Assembly: GCA_966211955.1 (NCBI GenBank) | Contig: CBIHOF010000010.1 | Span: 114,264-178,263, forward strand | DNA: 64,000 bases | DNA from: Albitalea sp966211955 | GTDB taxonomy: Bacteria; Pseudomonadota; Gammaproteobacteria; Burkholderiales; Burkholderiaceae_C | Reading direction: 5' to 3' | In this document: positions 1 through 10,146 of the stretch, one piece after another | How the letters are laid out: every line of letters begins with the position of its first letter | How positions within the stretch are numbered: the stretch's first letter is position 1 | Position numbers and translations under genes: made by a program | The notes under the pieces: model-generated | Seen by the model: the letters and a program-made list of their open reading frames with translations, nothing else | The model's database searches: none | What the model was told of the DNA's origin: nothing

Positions 1-1312
<1,312 letters not shown>

Positions 1313-1316
<4 letters not shown>

Positions 1317-1918
1317 CGCAGCCTCCTGAGTGCGCCGTTCTCCACCACTTCGCGGGAGACCTCCAGCATCTTCGTGGGCACCAGCAGCGAGGTGGCGCGT
1401 GCCTGGTCGAGGTTGATGCTCATCTCGACGTGCTGCCCCACCTGGAAGCGTATGACGCCACCTTCATCCAGGAACTCCGGGGCGTCGCCAACCGTGAGCA
1501 CGGGCCGGCCCTTGAATGCCTGGATGGCCGCCCGGCGACTGGTCGCGTTGTCATACCCGACGAAGACGATGTGGCAGTTCGGCAGCTGATCGGTCGTGGC
1601 GGCACGGAATATCTCGAACCCACGTCCCTGTTCCACGCGGCCTCGCAAGGTCTTCTCGAGCGCCTCATCGACAAAGCGTTCGCTGCCGAGAACGCAGATG
1701 TGCCACGGCGCACTGTCGTTGGCAAAGGCCTGCGCCGGCCACGTCACGTAGCGCGCAAAGTTGCGCAGGAACGCGGCTTCGACCTGGTTCGGGTTCGAAG
1801 TCACCAGGGTCTGTGCCGCGGCCAGGCAGGGCAGGTGCAGTAGGGCGGTGAGGCACGCGGCCCTGCACCGCGCGGTCGCGCTCGTTCGCGGCGCGAGTGT
1901 CCGGGCCGATCGCGTCAC
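1313..1918 (-). CDS. YfiR family protein (DUF4154)
   Basis: Exported protein of 201 residues. It has a basic N-terminus, a hydrophobic stretch ending AAAQ near residue 36, then a DUF4154 domain (about 45-195) with the family opening EAAFLRNFARYVTWP and the closing segment ATSLLVPTKMLEVSREV. YfiR proteins are periplasmic repressors of a partner inner-membrane sensor; in Pseudomonas the partner is the diguanylate cyclase YfiN. Here the partner is probably the histidine kinase encoded next, since the genes overlap by 4 bp. It also overlaps the TonB receptor stop by GTGA, so all three are translationally coupled. The GTG start is set by that overlap. Confidence 0.85.
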
Positions 1919-4263
1919 AGGCTGGCCCTGACTGTGAGCATGACCTCACGCGGGCGCGCTCGCGAGCTTTGGGAGGGGCGGTAGTGCTCGTCAGTGAGGT
2001 TCTTGCCCATCAGTTCCACGCTCATGAGCCGCCCACCGGCCGTCCACGAATACCCGACGAGTGCATCGACGAGCGTGTAGGTCTGGTGGGCGGACTGCGG
2101 CCCGTCTGGCAGGAGGGCCTGGTCGCGAACCATGTTGAAGCCGCCGCCCACGTAGGCGCCGCGGCCGGGCGTGAAGCTGTAGCGCGTCCACAGGTTGGCC
2201 ACGTGCGGTGCGCTCATCTGCAAGGGGGCGTTGTGAAGCAGGTTCACCAGCTTGTAGTTGGCGCGCCCGGCAGCATCGAGCGTGGCCGGGTCTTGCGCGA
2301 GCACGGCGGCGTCGTTGCCGCTGAATTCGGTGATCCGGGCTGACATGTAGCCATACGACGCATAGACCTGCCAGCTGTCGCTCGGCGTGAAGGTCGCATC
2401 CAACTCGACGCCACGAGAACGCTGTTCGCCGCTTTGGACGTTGTAGAACTTCTGCACCCCCGAGTTCGGGTCCAGGTAGGTCAGGTCACTGACGATGTTC
2501 TTGTTTCGGATGTCGAAGAAGGTCAGGGTGCCCGAAACACGGCGGTCGAGATCCGCCTTGATGCCGATGTCGAAGCCCTTGCCTTGGGTGGGCTTGGCCG
2601 ACGATGTGGTCCCGTCCGGGTTGTTGAGGATCTGCGAGCCTGGAACGAAGGACTTGGCATACGAGCCGAACAGCGACAGGCTCGACGTGAGCTTGTACAG
2701 GGCGCCGTATTGCGGCGTGACCGCACTGGCCGCGATGGCCGCTTGCGACAGGCCGCTCAGGTTGTCGGTGAGCTGGCTGGTCGTCGAGGTCTTGCGCCAG
2801 CCCGCGAGCACGAGCAGCCGGTCGTCGAAGAATCCGAAAGTGGATCCGCCGTAGATGGAGCGGTCCGTGAACCGGGTGGACTGATCCACCACGCTCGCCG
2901 TGAGCCCTGAGAGGGGAATCGTGACGGTGCGATTCCAGGTGGCGGGGTTGCCCAGGTCCCACAGCGGCAAGGGCGACGCGCTCGGGATGCTGCCAAGCGC
3001 CGGGTCGTTGGGCGCCTGGGCCGCCTCATTGTCGAACTGGCGATGGACGTGCTGGGCGCCGACGAGCAGCCGCAGGCTCGCGCCCTTGAAGGCGTACTTG
3101 CCGACGGCTTGCACTTCGTAGGTGTCGTCCAGGTTCGTGTAGGTGGTACGCCTCACCCGACGACCTTGCAGAAGCGTCGTGTTGTTCGCCATGCCGAGAT
3201 TGCCGGAGAACAGCGCATTGACCTCGTACCTGAGGTGCGAATAGCTCGCGCGCAGGTTCCAGTGCTCGTCGGCCTTCAGGTCGAGCCAGGTGCTCAGGTT
3301 GTCGGTGTCGCTGCGCCGAAAGTCGGAGAACGACATGCTGTTCCAGTTGTCCGGGAGGTTTGGCACGTCGACGCCGGCGAGGTTCGGATCGGACGCCGTG
3401 GGCACCACGCCGGCCTGCCGGTTGTAGCCCGGCTTCTGCATGAGCTGCGGCGTTTCGACCTTGTGGAAGTTCTCGTACTTCAGCGCGACGCTGACACGTT
3501 CGCTGGGTTGCCACAAGAGCGATGGCGAGACGTTCCGGGAATGCGCATCGTAGGGTTCCCAGTAGTGCATGTCCTGGTCGTACGAGGCCGCGACCCGGTA
3601 GAAGAGGGTGCGTGACAGCGGCCCGGTCACGTCGGCGCCGACACGGTACTGGCCATAGGAGCCGTAGGTGGCATCGGCACTGCCGGCGAACTGCGGCTGC
3701 GGGCTCTTGGTGACGATGTTGACGATGCCGCCGGGCGCGACCTGGCCGTACAGGAACGAGGCAGGTCCCTTCACGACCTCCACGCGCGAGATGTTGGTGA
3801 AATCGAAAATCGACGGACCATGGAAGCCGTCGCGCAGGATCTGCACGTTGCCTGGCGTCGAGCTGGCGGCGAAGCCGCGGATGGCCAGGTTGGCGTTGCC
3901 CTCGTTGAAGTCGTTGCTGCGGTAGGTGACCCCCGGCGAGTACCGCGCCACGTCGAAGATGTTCTGCGGTTTCTGGTCCTTGATGAAGGACTGCGTGAAG
4001 GCCTGGATGGCAAACGGAAGCTCCCGGATCGGCACGTCGAAACGCGAGCCCGACACGGCGTTGGACGCCCGATACCCACGGTCCAGTTCGGTCGAGACGT
4101 CGAAGGGTGACACGCGCACGTTGACCAGGTCGGACAGGTCCATGTCGGCCACGTCTCCTGCCGGGCCCGCCGAGGCGGCTGCGGCCGCCTGGCGCATCAA
4201 ACCCAGGGCCACCAGGATGGTGACCGCTGCATGTCGCCTCAGCCTCAGCATGCCCGTAGACAT
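1915..4263 (-). CDS. TonB-dependent outer-membrane receptor (siderophore-type)
   Basis: Outer-membrane beta-barrel transporter of 782 residues that takes up a ligand such as a ferric siderophore, using TonB energy. The signal peptide is about residues 1-31. The segment SPFDVSTELDRGYRASNAVS (52-71) precedes the plug, which includes ELPFAIQAF (81-89) and the typical plug end VEVVKGPASFLYGQ (161-174). The rest is barrel, ending in SVELMGKNLTDEHYRPSQ and a terminal ...VRASL. The ATG at 4261-4263 has GGGAG five bases upstream; a TTG one codon earlier is less likely. It is the first gene of an overlapping operon with yfiR-like and kinase genes, so transport may be tied to signalling. The substrate cannot be told from sequence. 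Confidence 0.9.
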   Translation of the reverse strand: MSTGMLRLRRHAAVTILVALGLMRQAAAAASAGPAGDVADMDLSDLVNVRVSPFDVSTELDRGYRASNAVSGSRFDVPIRELPFAIQAFTQSFIKDQKPQNIFDVARYSPGVTYRSNDFNEGNANLAIRGFAASSTPGNVQILRDGFHGPSIFDFTNISRVEVVKGPASFLYGQVAPGGIVNIVTKSPQPQFAGSADATYGSYGQYRVGADVTGPLSRTLFYRVAASYDQDMHYWEPYDAHSRNVSPSLLWQPSERVSVALKYENFHKVETPQLMQKPGYNRQAGVVPTASDPNLAGVDVPNLPDNWNSMSFSDFRRSDTDNLSTWLDLKADEHWNLRASYSHLRYEVNALFSGNLGMANNTTLLQGRRVRRTTYTNLDDTYEVQAVGKYAFKGASLRLLVGAQHVHRQFDNEAAQAPNDPALGSIPSASPLPLWDLGNPATWNRTVTIPLSGLTASVVDQSTRFTDRSIYGGSTFGFFDDRLLVLAGWRKTSTTSQLTDNLSGLSQAAIAASAVTPQYGALYKLTSSLSLFGSYAKSFVPGSQILNNPDGTTSSAKPTQGKGFDIGIKADLDRRVSGTLTFFDIRNKNIVSDLTYLDPNSGVQKFYNVQSGEQRSRGVELDATFTPSDSWQVYASYGYMSARITEFSGNDAAVLAQDPATLDAAGRANYKLVNLLHNAPLQMSAPHVANLWTRYSFTPGRGAYVGGGFNMVRDQALLPDGPQSAHQTYTLVDALVGYSWTAGGRLMSVELMGKNLTDEHYRPSQSSRARPREVMLTVRASL

Positions 4264-4379
4264 CAACGCTCCCGCTTAACGCTACGGGCGCATCTTGGCT
4301 GTCTCGTTTCGGTCGCGCAATGGCGATTTCCAGAAAATCGTGTCGCAGGTTGCGATTGCGCAAAGCGAGGCGCGCGCCC

Positions 4380-5126
4380 TCACGCGCCGGCGCAAGATCG
4401 CTGCTGCAATTCCATCGCATTGGAGATCGCGCCGCCGCCTGCCGTGTTGTCGAAGATGCACCAGCAGTCCGCACCTGCCGGCCACCCTGCCAGCGCCCGA
4501 GCGCGCTCGTTGACCCATTCGGGTTCGTAGCGAGACCAGTACATGCGCGGTGCACCATGCCAGCGGTGGTAGAGCACTGCGCCGCTGCCATCGCCTTGCG
4601 GTCCGAGCCAGCCGCCTGGCCGGGCCGCTTCTGGCCAGCGCGCTGGGTCGGCCGCGGCACGCGACACCTTCAGCACCGCCAGCACGCGGTCTGCGGATGG
4701 CGTGAACCAGCTCGCATGCCTGGGCTCGCAGACCACGCAGCCTGCGAACAGATCGGCCAGCAGGCCGAAGAAGCTGCGCACCACACGCGCTTCGAAGGCG
4801 AACGACGGCGGCAGCTGCACCAGCAGCACGGCCAGCTTCTCGCCGAGCCCCGAAGCTTCCGCCAGAAATTGTTGCAGCGGCGCGCGTGCGCGGCGCAAGC
4901 GGCCTTCGTGAGTGATGGTGCGTGGCACCTTGGCCGAAAACCTGAACCCGGGCGGTGTTTGATCAGCCCAGCGCTGGTACACCTGCACGCGGTGGCTGCG
5001 ATGGAACGAGGAGTTGATCTCGGTACAGCTCAGCACGCGCGCATAGCGCTGCAGGTGCTGGCCTTCGCCGGGGAACAAGCCGGCAGCCTCGCGCGAGATC
5101 GACCAGCCAGCGGTGCCGATGTGCAT
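4380..5126 (-). CDS. DUF72 domain-containing protein (YecE-like)
   Basis: Cytoplasmic protein of 248 residues in the DUF72/YecE family, predicted to fold as a TIM barrel; no biochemical role is established for the family. It shows the family marks MHIGTAGWS at the start, CTEINSSFHR (about 34-43), FRFSAKVPRTITHE (61-74) and CWCIFDNTAGG near the end. It starts five bases after the stop of the VOC gene, so the two are probably co-transcribed. About 115 bases with no gene separate it from the TonB receptor start. Confidence 0.85.
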   Translation of the reverse strand: MHIGTAGWSISREAAGLFPGEGQHLQRYARVLSCTEINSSFHRSHRVQVYQRWADQTPPGFRFSAKVPRTITHEGRLRRARAPLQQFLAEASGLGEKLAVLLVQLPPSFAFEARVVRSFFGLLADLFAGCVVCEPRHASWFTPSADRVLAVLKVSRAAADPARWPEAARPGGWLGPQGDGSGAVLYHRWHGAPRMYWSRYEPEWVNERARALAGWPAGADCWCIFDNTAGGGAISNAMELQQRSCAGA

Positions 5127-5131
5127 GCCCT

Positions 5132-5560
5132 TTAGAACGTCACCTTGACCGACGGCGCGCTGCGCTTGGCCGCGCCATGAAACACCGCCTCGATGTTGTT
5201 GCCGTCCGGGTCCAGCACGAATGCGGCGTAGTAGCCCGGGTGGTAGTGGCGTTCCCCAGGTGCGCCGTTGTCCTTGCCGCCGCTCTCCAGGGCCGATCGG
5301 TAGAAGGCATCGACCGTTGCGCGGTCCCGGGCCTGGAACGCCAGGTGATGGCGCCCGGTCAGCTGGCCCTGCGCGGCTTCGCTGTCGGCCGTCGACACGA
5401 AGAGCTCGTCTGCCCAGAAGTAGCTGTCGCCGCTGCCACCGATCGGAATGTCCAGGACCTTGAAGACAGCTTCATAGAACTTGCGACTGGCAGCGAGGTC
5501 TCGCACGACGAGGTGGAGGTGATCGATGAGTCGCCCACGATGCAGTTCGTTGGTTTCCAC
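5132..5560 (-). CDS. VOC family protein (glyoxalase/dioxygenase-like)
   Basis: Small vicinal-oxygen-chelate protein, 142 residues, one beta-alpha-beta-beta-beta metal-binding fold: LIDHLHLVVRDLAASRKFYE near the N-terminus and FVLDPDGNNIEAVFHG near the C-terminus. Such proteins act as glyoxalases, antibiotic-binding proteins or dioxygenases; the substrate here is unknown. The frame is open to 5707, but the GTG at 5558-5560 has AGGAG eight bases upstream and places the VOC fold at the N-terminus, so it was chosen. It probably forms an operon with the DUF72 gene. Confidence 0.8.
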   Translation of the reverse strand: METNELHRGRLIDHLHLVVRDLAASRKFYEAVFKVLDIPIGGSGDSYFWADELFVSTADSEAAQGQLTGRHHLAFQARDRATVDAFYRSALESGGKDNGAPGERHYHPGYYAAFVLDPDGNNIEAVFHGAAKRSAPSVKVTF

Positions 5561-5713
5561 GCGGCACTCCTGCTTGGCTGTTGAATGGCTCGCGATCGTA
5601 GCGAGCCATGTCCGACACGCAGCCCGGGCGGCCCATTCCCCTGACTGTGCGAACGGGCTTGGGTCACTGCGCTGCGTCGACTTCAACTCACATGACCTGA
5701 GCGCCACCGGCGA

Positions 5714-7237
5714 TCAGACCGCCGTCGACGCGTTTCCCATCGGGCTGCCCGATGCAAGTGGCGGATGCGTCACGATGCTCTTCAGTTCGGGCCGCGAGGT
5801 GCGCAGCGACTCAAGGTCGGGCCGCGGACGTCGCAGCGCAGGCGTCGACTCGAAGGCGCGTTCCAGCGCTTGCGCGGCAGCAAGCAAGGATGCATCGCCG
5901 CGCAGCCCGCCAATGAGCTGCAGTCCGAAGGGCATGCCGTGTTCGTCGCGCCCGCACGGAAGCGACAGCGCAGGGTTGGTTGCGAGAGTGACCACGTAGG
6001 TCAGGCCCAGCCAGTGGTAGTAGTTGCGCATGGGCTGTCCATCGATGCGCTGGGCGTAAAGCTCGGTCCACGGGAACGGCGTGACGGGCGTGGTCGGTGC
6101 AATGATCAAGTCGAAGCGCTCGAAGGCCCGCGCGAAGCGCCGTGCGATTCGCGTCTGCTCGAGGTGCGCCCACGCGCGGTCGGCAAGCGTGATGGCCGCG
6201 GCCATTTCAACATTCGCGCGCACGTTCGGCCCGAGCGTTTCGGGCGCGGTGCGATAGGTGTCGGCGAACGCGGCGATGAAGCTCTCGGCGCGCAGCGTGT
6301 CGAATGCGCGGTCGGCGTCGCCCAGATCGAGCTCGACCGGTTCGCAGCATGCGACCCATGGGCGGATCGTCTCGACACGCTCGCGAAACACGCGGCGGAT
6401 CTCCGGATCGACGATGCACAGGCCGAAGTCTTCGGTTGTGCCCACGCGCAGCCGCGACAGGTCCGTGGCGGCGAGCGGCCAGAACGACGCGGCATGCTCG
6501 GCATGCGACAGCGGATCGCGCGCATCGAAGCCCACGCTGGCGGCGAGCTGCAGCGCGGTGTCGCCGACATCGCGGCCCATCGGCCCCAGCACCGAGATGA
6601 CCGACCAGCCGAGCGGGCGTGCGTCGTTGGCGACGAGCCCGGGCGATGGACGCATGCCGACGACGCCGCACAGCGATGCCGGGATGCGCAGCGAACCGCC
6701 GGTGTCCGAGCCGGTGGCGATCGGCAGCATGTCCACCGCCAGGGCCGCTGCCGATCCACCAGAGGAGCCGCCCGCGTTCAGCGCCGGGTCGAATGGATTG
6801 CCCGTTGCGCCCCACACGGGGTTGCGTGTGTTGGCCCCGGCGCCCATGTCGGGCACGTTGGTCTTGGCGGTGACGATGGCGCCAGCCGCGCGCAGCCTTG
6901 CGACGAGCCCGTTGTCGTGCGCAGGCACGTTGCCACGCAGGCCGGCGTTGCCGTAGGTGGTGAGAAGGCCTGCGGTGTCCTGCAAGTCCTTCACGCCCAG
7001 CGGCAGGCCGTGCAGCAGGCCCAGCGGTGCGCCGCGCATGACGTCCGCTTCGGCCTGGCGGGCGCTCTCGCGTGCCCGCTCGAAACCGGTGGCAGCGATC
7101 GCGTTGATGGCCGGGTTGAAGGCCTCGATGCGAGCGATGCATGCATCCATCAACTCGACCGGCGAGATTTGCCGGCTGCCGATCAGGCGGCGCAGCTCGA
7201 CCGCGGAGCGCTCAGGCAAGGTGGGGTCGTGGCTCAT
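5714..7237 (-). CDS. Amidase (amidase signature family)
   Basis: Enzyme of 507 residues that hydrolyses an amide bond through the Ser-cisSer-Lys triad. Lys83 lies in GVKDLQDTAG, the cis-Ser in GGSSGG (about Ser159), and the nucleophile Ser182 in DTGGSLRIP. The length is normal for the family. The ATG at 7235-7237 follows the Bug receptor stop by five bases; the frame upstream is open only because it shadows other genes. As the last gene of an operon with an FAD oxidoreductase and a solute receptor, it probably acts on an imported carboxylate or amide; the substrate is not evident. Confidence 0.9.
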   Translation of the reverse strand: MSHDPTLPERSAVELRRLIGSRQISPVELMDACIARIEAFNPAINAIAATGFERARESARQAEADVMRGAPLGLLHGLPLGVKDLQDTAGLLTTYGNAGLRGNVPAHDNGLVARLRAAGAIVTAKTNVPDMGAGANTRNPVWGATGNPFDPALNAGGSSGGSAAALAVDMLPIATGSDTGGSLRIPASLCGVVGMRPSPGLVANDARPLGWSVISVLGPMGRDVGDTALQLAASVGFDARDPLSHAEHAASFWPLAATDLSRLRVGTTEDFGLCIVDPEIRRVFRERVETIRPWVACCEPVELDLGDADRAFDTLRAESFIAAFADTYRTAPETLGPNVRANVEMAAAITLADRAWAHLEQTRIARRFARAFERFDLIIAPTTPVTPFPWTELYAQRIDGQPMRNYYHWLGLTYVVTLATNPALSLPCGRDEHGMPFGLQLIGGLRGDASLLAAAQALERAFESTPALRRPRPDLESLRTSRPELKSIVTHPPLASGSPMGNASTAV

Positions 7238-7242
7238 GATGG

Positions 7243-8250
7243 TCACTCGAGCGGGATCTTGGCCTTGTGCACGTAGGCACGCAGCAGCGGCAGTTCCTTT
7301 GCGACGCGTGCATCGTAGAACGAGCCCGGCTCGTAGGCCACGTCGACGCCGGCCTTCTGGAGGTCTGCACGAGTGACGGGGTCGGCGAGCGTCTCGGCGA
7401 GTGCCTTGCCCAGTGCCTTCTGCACCGCGGCCGGCAGCCCGCGTGGCGCCACGATGGCGATCCACGGCACCATCTCGAACTCCGGATAGCCGCTCTCGGC
7501 CACCGTCGGCACCTTGGGCATCGACGGCGAGCGCTTCGACGACGTGACGGCGATCGCCTTCACCTTGCCGGCCTGCAGCATCGGCAGCGCGGCGACGTTG
7601 GTGTCGAAGGTCAACGGTACCTGGCCGCCGATCAGGTCGGTCATGGCCGGCGAGCTTCCCTTGTACGGCACGTGCAGGATGTCTGTGCCGGTCACGAGCT
7701 TGAACATCTCGCCGGCGAGGTGCGACGTGGTGCCGCTGCCGAACGAACCGTAGGCCAGCTTGCCCGGCTGCGACTTCGCCAGCGCCACCAGCTCCCGCAC
7801 GTTGTTGGCCGGCAGCGACGGGTTGGCCAGCAGCACCAGCGGCGACGTGCCGATCTGCCCGACTCCTTCGAAGCTCGTCTGTGCGTCGTACGGCAGCTTG
7901 AGCTTCAGCGCCGGGTTGACGGTGAAGGTGGTGTTGGAGCTGATGAGCAGCGTGTAGCCATCGGGCGCGGCCTTCGCCACCGCACCGGCGCCGATGGCCG
8001 TGCCGGCGCCGGCCTTGTTGTCGACGATCACGGTTTGCCCGAGCCGCTGGCCCAGCCCCTTGCCGACCACGCGCGCCACCGTGTCGGTGGCACCGCCCGG
8101 TGGGTAGGGCACGACGAGCGTCAGCGGCTTTTCCGGAAAGCCCGCGGCAAGTGCCGATGTGCAGAGCAAGGCCGAGCCGAAGAGCATGGCGCAGATGCAG
8201 GCGAATGCGCTTGCCGCGAGCGGGGCAAGGCGGGTGGCGGTTCTCGACAT
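7243..8250 (-). CDS. Bug family tripartite tricarboxylate transporter substrate-binding protein
   Basis: Periplasmic solute receptor of 335 residues (TctC/Bug family), a family greatly expanded in Burkholderiales. The signal peptide ends around ALAAG (residue 36). The mature start FPEKPLTLVVPYPPGGATD is the classic Bug N-terminus, followed by VDNKAGAGTAIGAGAVAKA and DGYTLLI. No TctA/TctB membrane subunits lie nearby, as is common for Bug proteins. An AAGGA site precedes the ATG. The gene is 20 bases downstream of the FAD oxidoreductase and five upstream of the amidase, so it probably delivers their substrate. Confidence 0.92.
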   Translation of the reverse strand: MSRTATRLAPLAASAFACICAMLFGSALLCTSALAAGFPEKPLTLVVPYPPGGATDTVARVVGKGLGQRLGQTVIVDNKAGAGTAIGAGAVAKAAPDGYTLLISSNTTFTVNPALKLKLPYDAQTSFEGVGQIGTSPLVLLANPSLPANNVRELVALAKSQPGKLAYGSFGSGTTSHLAGEMFKLVTGTDILHVPYKGSSPAMTDLIGGQVPLTFDTNVAALPMLQAGKVKAIAVTSSKRSPSMPKVPTVAESGYPEFEMVPWIAIVAPRGLPAAVQKALGKALAETLADPVTRADLQKAGVDVAYEPGSFYDARVAKELPLLRAYVHKAKIPLE

Positions 8251-8270
8251 GGGCGTTCCTTTCGGGAAAA

Positions 8271-9398
8271 TCAGCGCAAGCGTTGCGCAGCGAGTGCGCG
8301 CGGGTCGACGCCATGCCGAACCAGCTCGCTCGGCAGTGCCGTGCCCCGCAGCAGCGACGCGGCCAGCTCGGAGGCGCCGGCGGCACTCTGGATGCCGTAG
8401 CCTCCCTGGCCGGCCAGCCAGAAGAACCCGGGGCAGCGATCGTCCCAGCCGATCACCATCTCGCCATCGGGCACGAATGAGCGCAGGCCGGCCCAGGTGC
8501 TGGCGGGGCGGCGGATGGTGAGCGTGGTGACGGCCTCGATCTGGTGAATGCCGAGGGCAATGTCGAGCTCTTCGGGCACGACGTCGTGCGGCCGCGTGGG
8601 GTCGGCATTCGCGGGTGAGCCGAGCAGCTGGCCGGCGTCGGGCTTGAAGTAGTAGCTCTCGTCCGCACCGACCACCGCCGGCCAGCCGGACACGTCCGAG
8701 CCAACTGGCACCTTGAAGGTGAATGCGCTGCGCCGGTGCGGCACCAGGCCGATGGGCGCCGCGCCGAACAGCACGGCCACATCGTCGGCCCATGCGCCGG
8801 CGGCATCGACCACGGCATGCGCCTGCACCGCCTCGCCGTCGCCCAGCCGCAGCGTCCAGCGCTCGCCGTCGTGCTGCGCGGCGACGACGTGCGCGTTCGT
8901 TTGGAGCTCGCCGCCGCGGCTGCGCATCCCGCGCAGGAAGCCTTGATGCAGTGCGTTCACGTCGATGTCCTGCGCGCCGTGTTCGTAGAGCGCGCCGTGC
9001 ACCACCTCGGGCCGCAGGCAGCCCACGCGGGCCAGCGCCTCGGCGGCGTCGAGGCGCTCGAGCACGCTGCCGCTTGCGGCCAGCGTGCGCTGCATGCCTT
9101 CCAGCAGCGACTCCTGGCCGTTCGTGGCGAGGTAGAGCACGCCCCGCGGCGTGAGCAGTGGGGCATGGGCGAAGCCGGCCGGCGGCTGCTCGTAGAAGGC
9201 GCGACTGGCCCGCGTGAGCGCGCGCACGGCGGGTGGGCCGTAGCTCTCCATGAACATCGCGGCCGAGCGGCCGGTGGAGTGATAACCGGGCTGGCTCTCG
9301 CGCTCCAGCAGCAGCACGCTGCGCTCGCCGGCCAGCCGGTAGGCCAGCGACGCGCCGGCGATGCCCGCGCCGATGATGGCCACGTCGAATTCTCTCAT
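8271..9398 (-). CDS. FAD-dependent oxidoreductase (DAO/glycine oxidase-like)
   Basis: Flavoprotein of 375 residues of the D-amino-acid-oxidase (DAO) fold. The N-terminus has the dinucleotide-binding motif IIGAGIAGASLAYRLAG, then YHSTGRSAAMF, and the C-terminus has the FAD-closing motif FFWLAGQGGYGIQSA. It probably oxidises an amine or hydroxy acid. The ATG at 9396-9398 lies inside the 34-bp palindrome and no Shine-Dalgarno site precedes it, so the message may be nearly leaderless and its start occluded when the operator is bound. It is the first gene of the operon with the Bug receptor and amidase. Confidence 0.88.
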   Translation of the reverse strand: MREFDVAIIGAGIAGASLAYRLAGERSVLLLERESQPGYHSTGRSAAMFMESYGPPAVRALTRASRAFYEQPPAGFAHAPLLTPRGVLYLATNGQESLLEGMQRTLAASGSVLERLDAAEALARVGCLRPEVVHGALYEHGAQDIDVNALHQGFLRGMRSRGGELQTNAHVVAAQHDGERWTLRLGDGEAVQAHAVVDAAGAWADDVAVLFGAAPIGLVPHRRSAFTFKVPVGSDVSGWPAVVGADESYYFKPDAGQLLGSPANADPTRPHDVVPEELDIALGIHQIEAVTTLTIRRPASTWAGLRSFVPDGEMVIGWDDRCPGFFWLAGQGGYGIQSAAGASELAASLLRGTALPSELVRHGVDPRALAAQRLR

Positions 9399-9422
9399 TC
9401 GAGAATTCTCGCATGAGAGAAT
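9389..9422. promoter_or_regulatory. 34-bp near-perfect palindrome, probable operator of the XRE-cupin regulator
   Basis: The arms match at 16 of 17 positions around the central GAATTC (9403-9408). It can also be read as two abutting 16-bp sites, 9390-9405 and 9406-9421, each TTCTC-N6-GAGAA. It covers the ATG of the oxidoreductase and lies about 40 bases before the start of the divergent XRE-cupin gene. That position suits a repressor site controlling both directions; binding by that regulator is inferred. Confidence 0.75.
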
Positions 9423-9462
9423 CTCGGCGCATAGCCCTGAATGCCCCCTCGGAGAAAAATCG

Positions 9463-10092
9463 ATGTCCGCTCGTCCATCCAGCAGCCGCACCCGCGCGCG
9501 CTCCGCGGCCGCCGCCTTGCCCGATCGTGAGCGCGTCGGTGGGCGCCTGCGTGCGATCCGCAAGAGCCATGGCTTGACGCTGAAGGACTTGTCCGAGCGC
9601 TGCGGCGTGGCGCTGTCCACCTTGTCGAAGATCGAGCTCGGGCAGATCTCGGTGAGCTACGAGAAGTTCGCCGCGGTCGCCCGCGCGCTCGACGTGGACA
9701 TTGCCGCGCTGTTCGACCCGCGCGCCGCAGCAGCGCCCGCGGCCGGCCACCGGCCGACCGTGGTGCGCTCGACACTCGATACAGCCCCAAGCTACGACAC
9801 CGAGAACTACGACTACCGCATGCTCGCAACCGAGTTCCCGGCCAAGCGCATGACGCCGCTGCACGGCATCGTCGCCGCGCGACGGTTGGAGCAGTTTCCG
9901 GACTACATCCGCCACCCGGGACAAGAGTTCGTGATGGTGCTGTCGGGCCGGGTGCGTATCCACTTTGAGACTGGGGAGACGATCGACCTTGCACGCGAGG
10001 AGTCGGCGTATTTCGACAGCGGCGTGGGCCACATCTACCTGTCCACCAGCAAGGCGGACGCGCAGGTGGTGGTGGTGATGACGGACAGATAG
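9463..10092 (+). CDS. XRE family transcriptional regulator with cupin sensor domain
   Basis: DNA-binding regulator of 209 residues. An XRE helix-turn-helix occupies about residues 25-80 (LRAIRKSHGLTLKDLSERCG, then ALSTLSKIELGQISVSYEKF), and a C-terminal cupin follows (about 130-205: MTPLHGI, HPGQEFVMVLSGRVRIHFET, YFDSGVGHIYLS). This class usually represses a neighbouring catabolic operon until a small ligand binds the cupin. The ATG at 9463 has GGAG eight bases upstream. It is divergent from the oxidoreductase-receptor-amidase operon and very probably controls it through the palindrome between them. Confidence 0.9.
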   Translation: MSARPSSSRTRARSAAAALPDRERVGGRLRAIRKSHGLTLKDLSERCGVALSTLSKIELGQISVSYEKFAAVARALDVDIAALFDPRAAAAPAAGHRPTVVRSTLDTAPSYDTENYDYRMLATEFPAKRMTPLHGIVAARRLEQFPDYIRHPGQEFVMVLSGRVRIHFETGETIDLAREESAYFDSGVGHIYLSTSKADAQVVVVMTDR

Positions 10093-10146
10093 GCACCCGG
10101 GAACGCCGATGGCGTGGCGTGCATCCAATGACCAGAGGCAATCACG

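Noticed and set aside
5561..5707. N-terminal extension of the VOC protein up to 5707
   Set aside because: The extension is low in similarity to the family, while the GTG at 5560 has a clear AGGAG site.
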